Origin: Streptomyces sp. CC228A
Lineage (GTDB): Bacteria > Actinomycetota > Actinomycetes > Streptomycetales > Streptomycetaceae
Assembly (NCBI RefSeq): GCF_021390935.1
Contig: NZ_JAJPUI010000001.1
Coordinates: forward strand, 620,001 to 684,000
DNA: 64,000 nt
Direction of reading: 5' to 3'
Part shown: piece by piece, positions 53,977 through 63,107 of the stretch
Position numbering within the stretch: position 1 is the stretch's first letter
Layout: every line of letters starts with the position of its first letter
The notes under the pieces: generated by a model
The model's database searches: none
What the model was told of the DNA's origin: nothing
What the model saw: the letters and a program-made list of their open reading frames with translations, nothing else
Program-made: the position numbers and the translations under genes

Positions 53977-54825
53977 TCAGAGCAGCGCGGCGCGCGGGCC
54001 GTCCGGGTGCTCCAGGCGGCGTTCCAGGACCGACCGGGCCACCTCGGCGGACTCCTCCTCCGTGAGCCGCCGGTAGCCCTCGTCGCCGATCACGCTGACG
54101 ATGGGGAAGATCCTGCGGGCCACATCCGGGCCGCCCGTCGCGGAGTCGTCGTCCGCCGCGTCGTACAGCGCCTGCACCACCAGGGTGACGGCCTGCTGCT
54201 CGGTGAGGTCCTCGCGGTACAGCTTCTTCATGGAGCCGCGCGCGAAGAGCGAGCCCGAGCCCGTGGCGGCGTACCCCTGCTGCTCCTCCGAGCGGCCGCC
54301 GGTGACGTCGTACGAGAAGATCCGGCCCCGCTCGCGGTCCAGGTCCCACCCGGCGAACAGCGGGATCACCGCCAGGCCCTGCAGGGCCATGCCCAGGTTG
54401 CTGCGGATCATGGTGGACAGGCGGTTCGCCTTGCCCTCCAGGGAGAGCTGGGTGCCCTCGACCTTCTCGAAGTGCTCCAGCTCCAGCTGGAACAGCTTCA
54501 CCATCTCCACGGCGAGGCCGGCCGTGCCGGCGATGCCGACCGCCGAGTACTCGTCCGCCGGGAACACCTTCTCGATGTCCCGCTGCGCGATCATGTTGCC
54601 CATGGTGGCCCGCCGGTCACCGGCCAGCACGACGCCCCCCGGGAACGTGACGGCGACGATCGTCGTCCCGTGCGGCACCTCGATCGCTCCCTGCACGGGC
54701 GGCAGCACCCGCCGCCCCGGCAGCAGCTCGGGCGAGTGCTCGCCCAGGAAGTCCATGAAGGACGAGGACCCGGGCGTCAGGAAGGCAGCCGGCAGACGCC
54801 CTGTGGTTCGAGTGTTGGCTTCCAC
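53977..54825 (-). CDS. prcB: 20S proteasome beta subunit
   Basis: 282 residues from GTG 54825 ([20 protein letters not shown]), with AAGGA upstream. The propeptide of about 53 residues ends HG, followed by the catalytic N-terminal Thr of [20 protein letters not shown]. Asp and Lys of the active site fall in AGDRRAT and DIEKVFPAD. It autoprocesses to expose Thr54 and provides chymotryptic-type activity. Its first 49 bases overlap the 3' end of the endonuclease VII-like gene in a different frame, a notable overlap for an operon junction. Confidence 0.97.
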   Translation of the reverse strand: MEANTRTTGRLPAAFLTPGSSSFMDFLGEHSPELLPGRRVLPPVQGAIEVPHGTTIVAVTFPGGVVLAGDRRATMGNMIAQRDIEKVFPADEYSAVGIAGTAGLAVEMVKLFQLELEHFEKVEGTQLSLEGKANRLSTMIRSNLGMALQGLAVIPLFAGWDLDRERGRIFSYDVTGGRSEEQQGYAATGSGSLFARGSMKKLYREDLTEQQAVTLVVQALYDAADDDSATGGPDVARRIFPIVSVIGDEGYRRLTEEESAEVARSVLERRLEHPDGPRAALL

Positions 54826-55373
54826 AAGTTTCCTTCCACGTAGTCGGCCGCCCGCCTCATGGCGTCCGGTCGGTCCTTGAACTGCCCCAGTGCCGCGTTG
54901 CAGCTGAAGCACAGCACGCCACGGACCCTACCGGTCTCGTGACAATGATCCACATGCTCGGGCGGGGCGGACAAGCAGATCACGCAGACCCCGCCCTGCG
55001 CCTCGATCATCGCGTCGAGCTCGGCCTCGGTGATGCCGTACTTGCGCTGGAAGTAGCTCTGGCGGTTCCTCCGGGCACGGCAGTCCCGGCAGTAGCTCGC
55101 CCATCCGTCGGAGGAGCTCTTGTTGCGCTCCCACTCCGAGTGCGGCTTCACCTCGGCGCACTGCGGGCACCTCTTGCAGCCCCGGGGGGTGGGCACCCTG
55201 ATCCGTACGGTCAGCCCCCTGGATTCCTGGCGCTGCCGGTAGTGCTCGGCCTGGCAGGCGCGGCAGTACGCCTGAAGTCCGTCACGCATGGACCTGTTGT
55301 TCGCGAAGGCTGCCCGCGGCTTCGATCCACCACACCGCGAGCAGCGCTTCACTTCTTCCGCTTGCTCTGCCAC
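54777..55373 (-). CDS. Endonuclease VII-like HNH protein within the proteasome operon
   Basis: 198 residues from GTG 55373 behind GGGGGG. Two zinc-ribbon repeats of the same design come first: [15 protein letters not shown] with [10 protein letters not shown], then [15 protein letters not shown] with [10 protein letters not shown]. The C-terminal Recombination endonuclease VII motif follows: [20 protein letters not shown] and [20 protein letters not shown], with the HNH-type metal residues Asp-His-Cys-His and Cys-x2-Cys. Phage T4 endonuclease VII resolves branched DNA. Whether this protein cuts DNA is untested. It lies between pup and prcB and overlaps prcB by 49 bases. Its link to proteolysis is unexplained. 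Confidence 0.85.
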   Translation of the reverse strand: MAEQAEEVKRCSRCGGSKPRAAFANNRSMRDGLQAYCRACQAEHYRQRQESRGLTVRIRVPTPRGCKRCPQCAEVKPHSEWERNKSSSDGWASYCRDCRARRNRQSYFQRKYGITEAELDAMIEAQGGVCVICLSAPPEHVDHCHETGRVRGVLCFSCNAALGQFKDRPDAMRRAADYVEGNLWKPTLEPQGVCRLPS

Positions 55374-55427
55374 TTTCCCCCCGGATCGACTCAGCTTCGA
55401 TTCAAAGGAAGCTGAGCCAGCGTGCCT

Positions 55428-55646
55428 TTACTCTCCACCCTTTTGCACGAAGGACCTCACGAAGTCCTCGGCGTTCTCCTCGAGGACGTCGTCGATCTCG
55501 TCGAGGACGGAGTCCACGTCGTCGCTGAGCTTCTCGTGACGCTCCTTGAGGTCCTCCGAAGCCTGCGCCTCGGGCGCCTGCTCCTCGACCTCCTCGGTGG
55601 AGCGTGTGGCCTTCTGCTGGCCGCCGCCGGTGTCCTTGGTCGCCAT
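55428..55646 (-). CDS. pup: Prokaryotic ubiquitin-like protein Pup, ending in GGE
   Basis: 72 residues from ATG 55646 (MATKDTGGGQQKATRSTEEV). An intrinsically disordered acidic protein with the ARC-binding helix (SEDLKERHEKLSDDVDSVLD, EIDDVLEENAEDFVRSFVQK) and the C-terminus GGE. The final codon before TAA is CTC on the plus strand, GAG sense, so Glu is genomically encoded and no deamidation of Gln is required before ligation. A longer upstream start (55691) would add 15 residues outside the family pattern. Confidence 0.96.
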   Translation of the reverse strand: MATKDTGGGQQKATRSTEEVEEQAPEAQASEDLKERHEKLSDDVDSVLDEIDDVLEENAEDFVRSFVQKGGE

Positions 55647-55790
55647 TTCCCTCACCCCGCTTGGATATGCCCGCTTGGTCAGGTGTCTCAAGATCAGACC
55701 CTACTAGCCGGGTCCGACATCGGCCCTGTCTTTCTGAACGTCGGGGGGCCACCTTCATGATTCCCTGCGGCGGCCCCCGGGAAGCCTGTC

Positions 55791-57302
55791 TCAGCCGCCG
55801 GAAAGGACCCGCACCAGCTCCTCGGCGCTGCGGCAGCGGTCCAGCAGGTCCTTCACGTGCGCCTTCGTACCGCGCAGCGGCTCCAGCGTCGGCACCCGCT
55901 GGAGGGAGTCGCGGCCGGGGAGGTCGAAGATCACCGAGTCCCAGGAGGCCGCGGCGACGTCGTCGGCGTACTGCTCCAGGCAGCGGCCGCGGAAGTAGGC
56001 CCTGGTGTCCTCAGGGGGCTGCTTCTCGGCCCTCTCGACGTCGTCCTCGGTCAGGAGCCGCTTCATCTTGCCCCGGGCCACCAGGCGGTTGTACAGGCCC
56101 TTCTCGGGGCGCACGTCGGCGTACTGGAGGTCCACCAGGTGCAGGCGGGCCGCGTCCCAGTCGAGCGCGTCGCGGCGCCGGTAGCCCTCCATGAGCTCCC
56201 GCTTGGCGACCCAGTCCAGCTCGCCGGAGAGGCTCATGGGGTCGTTCTCCAGGCGGTTCAGGGTGTCCTCCCAGCGGGAGAGGACGTCCTTGGTCTGCTC
56301 GTCCGCGTCGGTGCCGAAGCGGTCCTCCACGTACTTGCGGGCGAGCTCGTAGTACTCCATCTGGAGCTGCACCGCGGTGAGTGTCCGGCCGCTGCGCAGG
56401 GTGATCAGCCGCTGGAGGCCGGGGTCGTGCGACACCTGGTGGAGGGTCCGTACGGGCTGGTCGACCGCCAGGTCCACGGTGATGAAGCCGTCCTCGATCA
56501 TCGAGAGGACCAGGGAGGTGGTGCCCAGCTTCAGATACGTCGAGATCTCGGAGAGGTTGGCGTCGCCGATGATCACGTGGAGGCGGCGGTACTTCTCGGC
56601 GTCGGCGTGCGGCTCGTCGCGGGTGTTGATGATGGGCCGCTTGAGTGTCGTCTCCAGCCCGACCTCGACCTCGAAGTAGTCGGCGCGCTGGCTGATCTGG
56701 AAGCCGTGCTCCTGGCCGTCCTGGCCGATGCCGACGCGGCCGGCGCCGGTGACGACCTGGCGGGAGACGAAGAACGGCGTCAGGTGCCGCACGATGTCGG
56801 AGAAGGGCGTCTCCCGCTTCATCAGGTAGTTCTCGTGCGTGCCGTAGGAGGCGCCCTTGTTGTCGGTGTTGTTCTTGTAGAGGTGGATGGGCTGGGCGCC
56901 GGGGAGCTGGGCGGCCCGTTCGGCGGCCTCGGCCATGATCCGCTCGCCGGCCTTGTCCCAGAGGACGGCGTCGCGCGGATTGGTGACCTCGGGGGCGCTG
57001 TACTCCGGATGGGCGTGGTCCACGTAGAGCCGGGCGCCGTTGGTCAGGATGACGTTGGCGAGGCCGATGTCCTCGTCGGTGAGCTGGCTGGCGTCGGCGG
57101 CTTCGCGGGCGAGGTCGAAGCCGCGGGCGTCACGCAGCGGGTTCTCCTCCTCGAAGTCCCAGCGGGCGCGGCGCGCCCGGTGCATCGCCGCCGCGTAGGC
57201 GTTGACGATCTGGGACGAGGTGAGCATGGCATTGGCGTTCGGGTGCCCTGGGACGGAGATTCCGTACTCCGTCTCGATGCCCATTACTCGCCGTACGGTC
57301 AT
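55791..57302 (-). CDS. dop: Pup deamidase/depupylase
   Basis: 503 residues. Signature [20 protein letters not shown], Mg/ATP segments ([71 protein letters not shown]) and the Dop-specific insertion around residues 40-85 that PafA lacks. Dop removes Pup from substrates, and where Pup ends in Gln it also deamidates it. Here Pup already ends in Glu, so depupylation is the likely main role. It starts the dop-pup-endonuclease-prcB-prcA series, 100-150 bases before pup. Confidence 0.96.
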   Translation of the reverse strand: MTVRRVMGIETEYGISVPGHPNANAMLTSSQIVNAYAAAMHRARRARWDFEEENPLRDARGFDLAREAADASQLTDEDIGLANVILTNGARLYVDHAHPEYSAPEVTNPRDAVLWDKAGERIMAEAAERAAQLPGAQPIHLYKNNTDNKGASYGTHENYLMKRETPFSDIVRHLTPFFVSRQVVTGAGRVGIGQDGQEHGFQISQRADYFEVEVGLETTLKRPIINTRDEPHADAEKYRRLHVIIGDANLSEISTYLKLGTTSLVLSMIEDGFITVDLAVDQPVRTLHQVSHDPGLQRLITLRSGRTLTAVQLQMEYYELARKYVEDRFGTDADEQTKDVLSRWEDTLNRLENDPMSLSGELDWVAKRELMEGYRRRDALDWDAARLHLVDLQYADVRPEKGLYNRLVARGKMKRLLTEDDVERAEKQPPEDTRAYFRGRCLEQYADDVAAASWDSVIFDLPGRDSLQRVPTLEPLRGTKAHVKDLLDRCRSAEELVRVLSGG

Positions 57303-57500
57303 GCGGCCCTCCTTGCCCGGCGGCGTTCCGTCGGTGGGAACGGCGCTCCGGTACCGGTTCCCCGATGCCTGTGCGGTGCCCGACCCCGCACGCGCGCATC
57401 GGCGGTACGGAAGAGCCTAGAGCGCCTTTGCGCTGGGGGGGAGATCGATTGGGTCATTGGTCGGTCGGGTGTGTACGTGACCGAGCCGCGGGGAAAGCAG

Positions 57501-57549
57501 GCGGCTGCGGATGCCGTGCCCCGTGGGGCGCCGGGACATCCGCAGCCGC
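57501..57549 (-). terminator. Terminator downstream of arc
   Basis: GCGGCTGCGGATG and CATCCGCAGCCGC form a perfect 13-bp stem whose loop contains an inner GCCCC/GGGGC hairpin. It begins 33 bases beyond the arc stop and isolates arc from dop. Confidence 0.85.
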
Positions 57550-57581
57550 GCTGCGTTTCGCAGGTGGTGTCGCTGGTTCTT

Positions 57582-59348
57582 TTACAGGTACTGGCCGGTG
57601 TTCGCCACCGTGTCGATGGAGCGGCCGGTGTCCGCGCCCTGCTTTCCGGTGACGAGGGTGCGGATGAAGACGATCCGCTCGCCCTTCTTTCCGGAGATGC
57701 GGGCCCAGTCGTCGGGGTTCGTGGTGTTCGGCAGGTCCTCGTTCTCCTTGAACTCGTCCACGCAGGCCTGGAGGAGGTGGGAGACGCGGATGCCTTTCTG
57801 GTTGTGGTCGAGATAGGCCTTGATGGCCATTTTCTTGGCCCGGTCCACGATGTTCTGGATCATGGCGCCGGAGTTGAAGTCCTTGAAGTACAGGACTTCC
57901 TTGTCGCCGTTGGCGTAGGTGACCTCGAGGAAGCGGTTCTCCTCGGACTCGGCGTACATCTGCTCGACCACGGACTGGATCATGGCCTCGGCGGCGGCGT
58001 CCTTGTCGCCGCTGTGCTCGGCCAGGTCGTCGGCGTGGAGGGGCAGGGTCGGGGTGAGGTACTTGGCGAAGATGTCCCGGGCGGCCTCGGCGTCCGGGCG
58101 CTCGATCTTGATCTTGACGTCGAGGCGGCCGGGGCGCAGGATCGCCGGGTCGATCATGTCCTCGCGGTTGGAGGCGCCGATGACGATGACGTTCTCCAGG
58201 CCCTCGACGCCGTCGATCTCGGCGAGGAGCTGCGGGACGATGGTGTTCTCGACGTCGGAGCTGACGCCGGAGCCGCGGGTGCGGAAGAGGGACTCCATCT
58301 CGTCGAAGAAGACGATGACGGGGGTGCCCTCGCTCGCCTTCTCGCGGGCCCGCTGGAAGACGAGGCGGATGTGCCGCTCGGTCTCGCCGACGTACTTGTT
58401 GAGGAGCTCGGGGCCCTTGATGTTGAGGAAGTAGCTCTTCCCCGCGGGCTGGCCGGTGACCTCGGCGACCTTCTTGGCGAGCGAGTTCGCGACGGCCTTG
58501 GCGATGAGGGTCTTGCCGCAGCCGGGCGGCCCGTAGAGCAGGATGCCCTTGGGCGGGCGCAGCTCGTGCTCCTGGAACAGGTCGGGGTAGAGGTACGGGA
58601 GCTCGACGGCGTCGCGGATCAGCTCGATCTGGTTGCCCAGGCCACCGATCTTGTTGTAGTCGACGTCCGGTACCTCTTCGAGGACGAGTTCCTCGACCTC
58701 GCTCTTGGGGACGACTTCGTAGACGTAACCGGAGCGGGGTTCGAGGAGCAGGGCGTCGCCGGGCCGGATCGTGGCGTCCAGCAGGGGCTCGGCGAGCCGT
58801 ACGACTCGTTCCTCGTCGGTGTGGCCGATGACCAGGGCGCGCTCGCCGTCCTCCAGGATCTCCTTGAGGGTGACGATGTCGCCGGCGCGCTCGAACTCCA
58901 TGGCCTCGACCACGTTGAGCGCTTCGTTGAGCATGACCTCCTGGCCGCGCTTCAGCTCGTCGAGGTCCACGCTCGGGCTGACGTTCACGCGGAGTTTACG
59001 GCCTCCGGTGAAGATGTCGCAGGTGCCGTCGTCGTTGGCCTGGAGGAAGACGCCGAAGCCGGCGGGCGGCTGTGCGAGCCGGTCGACTTCTTCCTTGAGG
59101 GCCACGATCTGGTCGCGGGCTTCACGGAGCGTGTTGGCGAGCCGCTCGTTCTGTGCGGACACGCCGGCCAGGTTGGTCTGCAGCTCGACGATCCGCTCTT
59201 CGAGAATCCTCGTGTGCCGCGGAGAGTCGGCGAGCTTGCGTCGCAGGACGGCGATTTCCTGCTCTAGATAGGCGACCTGTCCGGCAGGGTCGTCAGACCC
59301 CCGCCCCGGCCGGATGCCGCGGTTGATGTCGTCGTCGTGGGCTGCCAC
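57582..59348 (-). CDS. arc: Proteasome-associated AAA ATPase ARC (Mpa)
   Basis: 588 residues from GTG 59348. An N-terminal coiled coil ([20 protein letters not shown] to [18 protein letters not shown]) binds Pup. Two OB-like interdomains follow (about 95-245), then the AAA module with Walker [21 protein letters not shown], Walker [13 protein letters not shown] and the second region of homology [17 protein letters not shown]. The C-terminus TGQYL carries the penultimate Tyr used to dock on and open the 20S gate. It unfolds pupylated proteins. An ATG at 59366 is in frame but does not match the homologues' start. Confidence 0.97.
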   Translation of the reverse strand: MAAHDDDINRGIRPGRGSDDPAGQVAYLEQEIAVLRRKLADSPRHTRILEERIVELQTNLAGVSAQNERLANTLREARDQIVALKEEVDRLAQPPAGFGVFLQANDDGTCDIFTGGRKLRVNVSPSVDLDELKRGQEVMLNEALNVVEAMEFERAGDIVTLKEILEDGERALVIGHTDEERVVRLAEPLLDATIRPGDALLLEPRSGYVYEVVPKSEVEELVLEEVPDVDYNKIGGLGNQIELIRDAVELPYLYPDLFQEHELRPPKGILLYGPPGCGKTLIAKAVANSLAKKVAEVTGQPAGKSYFLNIKGPELLNKYVGETERHIRLVFQRAREKASEGTPVIVFFDEMESLFRTRGSGVSSDVENTIVPQLLAEIDGVEGLENVIVIGASNREDMIDPAILRPGRLDVKIKIERPDAEAARDIFAKYLTPTLPLHADDLAEHSGDKDAAAEAMIQSVVEQMYAESEENRFLEVTYANGDKEVLYFKDFNSGAMIQNIVDRAKKMAIKAYLDHNQKGIRVSHLLQACVDEFKENEDLPNTTNPDDWARISGKKGERIVFIRTLVTGKQGADTGRSIDTVANTGQYL

Positions 59349-59386
59349 GGTCCTCACCTCCTCCAAGGGGAGCTGGACGCTTCCAG

Positions 59387-59414
59387 ACCCTACCTGCGTG
59401 GGTGGTGATTGAAA
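59387..59414 (-). promoter_or_regulatory. Candidate promoter of arc
   Basis: Minus strand TTTCAA (59414-59409), a 16-base spacer, then TAGGGT (59392-59387), ending about 40 bases before the GTG start. A consensus -35 TTGACA also occurs at 59479-59474 but has no good -10 partner. Confidence 0.4.
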
Positions 59415-59601
59415 CCCCTAGATCACAAAGACTCCGGGGGTGTGTCCGATCTTCACCCTTGCGCTCTCCCTCGTGTCAAGGGAATACCCACCCTTCAACA
59501 TCGAAAAGCGGCCGGTTGTATCGTCGTCAGTGGCCAACACCCGTCAGACGGGGCCCGACTTGTCTGACGACGGTTCACGCGACGCAGGAAACGGCAGGCA
59601 T

Positions 59602-59913
59602 ATGACCGCGCAGCACGAGGCTCCTTCCATGGCTCCCGGAGAGGCTCTGGAGGTCTGGATCGACCAGGACCTGTGCACGGGGGACGGGATCTGCGCGCAG
59701 TACGCGCCGGAGGTGTTCGAGCTGGACATCGACGGTCTGGCGTACGTGAAGGGCGCGGAGGACGAGCTGTTGCAGGCTCCGGGGGCGACGGCTCCGGTTC
59801 CGCTTCCGCTGCTTCAGGACGTGGTGGACTCGGCCCGGGAGTGCCCGGGCGAGTGCATCCATGTGCGTCGCGTTTCGGACAGTGTCGAGGTGTACGGTCC
59901 GGACGCGGAGTGA
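59602..59913 (+). CDS. Ferredoxin (3Fe-4S or 4Fe-4S type)
   Basis: 103 residues from ATG 59602. Cluster ligands are Cys in LCTGDGICAQYAPEVFELD (C-x5-C spacing) and later Cys in ARECPGECIHVRRV, a pattern seen in the single-cluster ferredoxins that feed cytochromes P450 in Streptomyces. The middle ligand position is Asp/Gly rather than Cys, favouring a 3Fe-4S cluster. It is divergent from arc, an order I recall in other streptomycetes. No P450 or reductase is nearby. Confidence 0.88.
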   Translation: MTAQHEAPSMAPGEALEVWIDQDLCTGDGICAQYAPEVFELDIDGLAYVKGAEDELLQAPGATAPVPLPLLQDVVDSARECPGECIHVRRVSDSVEVYGPDAE

Positions 59914-59917
59914 CGGT

Positions 59918-60505
59918 TCACTGACCTTCTGTGCCGGTGGTCGTCCGCAGGAACGTCCCTCCCGCCCATCGCCAGTTGGCGGTTTCCTTGCGGTCGGGGC
60001 AGCAGCGGGGGATGTCCGGGGCGGAGTAGCCGAGCAGGGTCGCGGTGATCGTCCCGTCGCGCAGGGCGAGCCCGGTGGCGGTGAGGCCCTGGGCGGGTTC
60101 GACGAGGGTGGCGACGATGCGGGGGGCGGTGTCGCCGCGGCCGCGGGTGAGGACGTACAGGCCGTGGGGCGGGGTGCCTGAGCCGGCCTGGCAGTGCGCG
60201 GCGGCGACGGTCTCGGGCCGGCCGTCGCCGTCGAGGTCGCCGGTGGCGGTCCTCGCGACGGCGGTGGGGGCGCCGGCGCAGTCGAGCGGATAGGTGACGG
60301 CCCGTGCGTCGGGGGCCGGGGCGGGCGCGGGTGCGGGGGCGGCGCCGCCGGGGCCGGTGGCCGTCGCGGCGCGGGGTTGCAGCAGGCCGGCGAGGGCGAT
60401 GACGCCGGCCATGGCGGCGGCGGTGGCGAGCCAGTGCACGGGGCGGGCGCGGGTGTGCGCGAGGCCGGGGGTGTGCGCGAGGTCCGGGAGGGCGGAAGGC
60501 TGCAC
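59918..60505 (-). CDS. Membrane-anchored hypothetical protein
   Basis: 195 residues from GTG 60505, which has AGGAGA upstream; an ATG at 60556 is also in frame. One membrane helix near residues 27-45 (WLATAAAMAGVIALAGLL) is followed by an Ala/Pro linker and an extracytoplasmic domain. GDLDGDGRPETVAA resembles an FG-GAP calcium-binding loop, and two Cys pairs occur (YPLDCAG, PRCCPDRK). I cannot assign a function. It is convergent with the ferredoxin gene, stops four bases apart. Confidence 0.65.
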   Translation of the reverse strand: MQPSALPDLAHTPGLAHTRARPVHWLATAAAMAGVIALAGLLQPRAATATGPGGAAPAPAPAPAPDARAVTYPLDCAGAPTAVARTATGDLDGDGRPETVAAAHCQAGSGTPPHGLYVLTRGRGDTAPRIVATLVEPAQGLTATGLALRDGTITATLLGYSAPDIPRCCPDRKETANWRWAGGTFLRTTTGTEGQ

Positions 60506-60597
60506 GCGGGGTGTCTCCTGTGACGGTGCGTGGAGGGGTGGGCTGCATCGTGCCATACGTCACAGGGGGAGGGAACCAGGGGGTGGCGCCGCCCTCC

Positions 60598-60656
60598 TGC
60601 CGGGTGGTCGGCGGGCCGGTGACGGTGCTCGGCGGGCGGTGCCGGGTGGTCGGCGG
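60598..60656. repeat. 17-bp direct repeat in the gap upstream of the hypothetical gene
   Basis: TGCCGGGTGGTCGGCGG occurs exactly at 60598-60614 and 60640-60656, amid further GGTCGGCGG variants to about 60680. The 295-base gap 60506-60800 shows no gene. Confidence 0.7.
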
Positions 60657-60800
60657 TCCCGTGCAGGGCGGTCGGCGGCCGGTCGCCAACGCGTCGACGC
60701 CGCCGCCGGGTTCCCGTGTGGAGGGTGGGAACCGGGCGGCGGCGCGGTGGCGTTGCCGTGGTGACGGGGATGCGGATCCTGTGCGCGGCCGCGGTCGGCC

Positions 60801-61688
60801 TCAGCCCTTGTTGGGGCCTTCGTAGTCCTCGCCGTACGCGCCCTTGGCGGGGCGGCGGCGGCGCATGGGCGGTTCGACCCCGTCGGCGAGGCGGCGGGCG
60901 GTGACGAGGAAGCCGGTGTGCCCGATCATGCGGTGGTCGGGCCGGACGGCGAGTCCCTCGACGTGCCAGTTGCGGATCATGCTCTCCCAGGGCTGCGGCT
61001 CGGCGTAGCAGCCGATCTCGCGGATGGACTCCACGGTGCGCGCGAGCTGGGTGGTGGTGGCGACGTAGCAGCAGAGGATGCCGCCGGGCACGAGGGCCTT
61101 GGAGGCGGCCTCCAGGCACTCCCAGGGGGCGAGCATGTCCAGGATGACGCGGTCGACGTCGGTGTCGCTGAGGTTGTCCTGGAGGTCGCCCACGGTGAGC
61201 TGCCAGGCCGGGTGCGGCCCGCCGAAGTAGCGTTCGACGTTCGCCTTGGCGATCTCCGCGAAGTCCTCGCGGCGCTCGTACGAGTGCAGCATGCCGCTGT
61301 CGCCGATGGCGCGCAGCAGGAAGGAGCTCAGCGAGCCGGAGCCGACGCCGGCCTCGACGACCCGGGCGCCGGGGAAGATGTCGGCGAAGGCGAGGATCTG
61401 CCCCGCGTCCTTCGGGTAGACGACGGCGGCCCCGCGGGGCATGGACAGGACGTAGTCGGGGAGCAGGGGGCGCAGCGCGAGGTACGCGACGTTTCCCGTG
61501 GTACGGACGACACTGCCCTCGGGGGCGCCGATCAGCTCGTCGTGGGGGAAGGAACCCTTGTGGGTGTGGAAGTTCTTCCCGGCTTCGAGCGTGAACGTGT
61601 AGTGGCGTCCCTTGGGGTCGGTGAGCTGGACCTGGTCCCCGACCTTGAAGGGCCCGCGACGGCGGGCGGCACCGGTCGGTTCGGACAT
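60801..61688 (-). CDS. trmI: tRNA (adenine-58-N1)-methyltransferase
   Basis: 295 residues from ATG 61688. The N-terminal small domain (FKVGDQVQLTDPKGRHYTFT) precedes a class I AdoMet-binding fold: VVEAGVGSGSLSSFLLRAIG, SYERREDFAEIAKANVERYF and VDRVILDMLAPWECLEAASK, plus MIGHTGFLVTARRLADGV near the end. It forms m1A58 in the T-loop of tRNAs as a tetramer. The actinobacterial version (TrmI, Rv2118c-like) is well characterised. It lies about 56 bases downstream of the M50 protease gene in the same direction. Confidence 0.94.
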   Translation of the reverse strand: MSEPTGAARRRGPFKVGDQVQLTDPKGRHYTFTLEAGKNFHTHKGSFPHDELIGAPEGSVVRTTGNVAYLALRPLLPDYVLSMPRGAAVVYPKDAGQILAFADIFPGARVVEAGVGSGSLSSFLLRAIGDSGMLHSYERREDFAEIAKANVERYFGGPHPAWQLTVGDLQDNLSDTDVDRVILDMLAPWECLEAASKALVPGGILCCYVATTTQLARTVESIREIGCYAEPQPWESMIRNWHVEGLAVRPDHRMIGHTGFLVTARRLADGVEPPMRRRRPAKGAYGEDYEGPNKG

Positions 61689-61744
61689 GTGACCAGGGTA
61701 CCGGGCCGCGGGGGCTCCCTCGGCCGGGGGCGGGGTGGCGGCCG

Positions 61745-62992
61745 TCAGGGGGTGGCGGGGCGGGCCATGGCGCGGACGAAGGCGCGTTCGACGTCGGCGG
61801 TGGACAGGACGCCGTAGATCTCGCCGGTGTCCTCGACGACGAGGTACTCGGTGGCGGGGGTCTCGCGGAGCTTGTCCAGCAGGGCCTCGCCGGCGAGTTC
61901 GGCGGGGACCTTCATGGCCTCGGTGAGGTCCTGGGCGAGTCCGCTGACGGCGACCCAGGGGCGGCGGTGCTGCGGGATGCCGACGATGGCGGCCTCCCGG
62001 ACGAGGGCGGTGGGCCTGCCCTGGCCGTCGACGACGACGAGGGCGCGGGCGCCGGCGTCGTTGGCGCGGCGGAGTGCTTCGGAGAGCGGGGTGTCGGAGC
62101 GGACGGGGACCGCGCGGCGGGTGAGGGCGCGGGCGCGCAGCTCGGGGAGGTGCTCGCGCAGCCGTGCCATGCGGAGGCTGTTGCCGGCTCCGGTCCAGAT
62201 GATCGCGGCGAGGATGGCGGCGAGGAGCGCGTCCATCAGGGTGTCCATGCCGCTGACCTGGTCGCTGGGGTAGCCGAGGGCGCCGGTGTGGGTGAGGAGG
62301 GGCAGGCCGATGAGGACGGTGACCGCGAGGGCGCGGCCGACCCAGGCGGCGGCGACGGTGCCGGTCATGGGTTTGCCGCTGAGTTTCCAGACGACGGCGC
62401 GGAGCATGCGGCCGCCGTCGAGCGGGAGGCCGGGCAGCAGGTTGAAGGCGGCGACGATGAGGTTGGAGATCATCAGGCCGGCGAGGAGGACGCCGGGGAC
62501 GGTGCCCGGTTCGACGGCCGTCATCCCGGCGTAGAAGGCGCCGGCGAGGAGGAGGGAGAGCAGGGGGCCGACGAAGGCGAGGACGAACTCGCGGCCGGGG
62601 GTCTCGGACTCCTTCTCGATCTCGGAGACGCCGCCGAAGAACTGGAGCCGGATGCGGCGGACGGGCAGTTTGAAGCGGAGGGCGGCGACGGTGTGGGCGA
62701 GCTCGTGGACGAGGACGGAGCCGTAGAAGGCGACGGCGAAGAAGAGGGAGACGAGGTAGCGGGCGGCGCCGAGCTCGGGCAGGACGCGGTCGAGCTGGTT
62801 GCCGAAGACCCAGGTGATGAGGGCGGCGACGAGGAACCAGCTGGGGGCGACGTAGATGGGCACTCCGAAGGCGCGGCCCATGAGGATGCCGCCGCCGGGC
62901 TCGCCGCGGCGCGGGCCCGGGGTGTCGCGCGTGGTGCCTGCCGTGTCGGACTGCGGGGGCTTGCGGCCGCCGCTTTCGTCGTCCTGGTTCAC
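61745..62992 (-). CDS. Site-2-type M50 metalloprotease with CBS domains
   Basis: 415 residues. Five or six membrane helices. The zinc-binding HELAH lies in FYGSVLVHELAHTVAALRFK and the second motif is NLLPGLPLDGGRMLRAVVWK. Two cytoplasmic CBS domains follow (TRRAVPVRSDTPLSEALRRA to VVVDGQGRPTALV, and MKVPAELAGEALLDKLRETP to VEDTGEIYGVLST), which usually sense adenine nucleotides. It would cut transmembrane substrates within the bilayer; the substrate is unknown. The GTG start at 62992 gives a hydrophilic N-terminus of about 37 residues. It is codirectional with trmI and divergent from the RecB-like gene. Confidence 0.9.
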   Translation of the reverse strand: MNQDDESGGRKPPQSDTAGTTRDTPGPRRGEPGGGILMGRAFGVPIYVAPSWFLVAALITWVFGNQLDRVLPELGAARYLVSLFFAVAFYGSVLVHELAHTVAALRFKLPVRRIRLQFFGGVSEIEKESETPGREFVLAFVGPLLSLLLAGAFYAGMTAVEPGTVPGVLLAGLMISNLIVAAFNLLPGLPLDGGRMLRAVVWKLSGKPMTGTVAAAWVGRALAVTVLIGLPLLTHTGALGYPSDQVSGMDTLMDALLAAILAAIIWTGAGNSLRMARLREHLPELRARALTRRAVPVRSDTPLSEALRRANDAGARALVVVDGQGRPTALVREAAIVGIPQHRRPWVAVSGLAQDLTEAMKVPAELAGEALLDKLRETPATEYLVVEDTGEIYGVLSTADVERAFVRAMARPATP

Positions 62993-63107
62993 GGGTTCCC
63001 TTCGATGTGGAGCGTGAGGGTGTTTCCTGCTCGATCATGCAGTGCGGGAGGGTCTGCCGTCGATGGTATGTCGCTCGCTGTCAGTGGCGGGCCGTAGGGT
63101 CTGGGGC

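Noticed and set aside
55857-59267. A 1136-codon plus-strand open frame opposite dop and arc
   Set aside because: It is the mirror of two well-supported minus-strand genes; the product is Val/Leu/Gly/Asp low-complexity with no domain.
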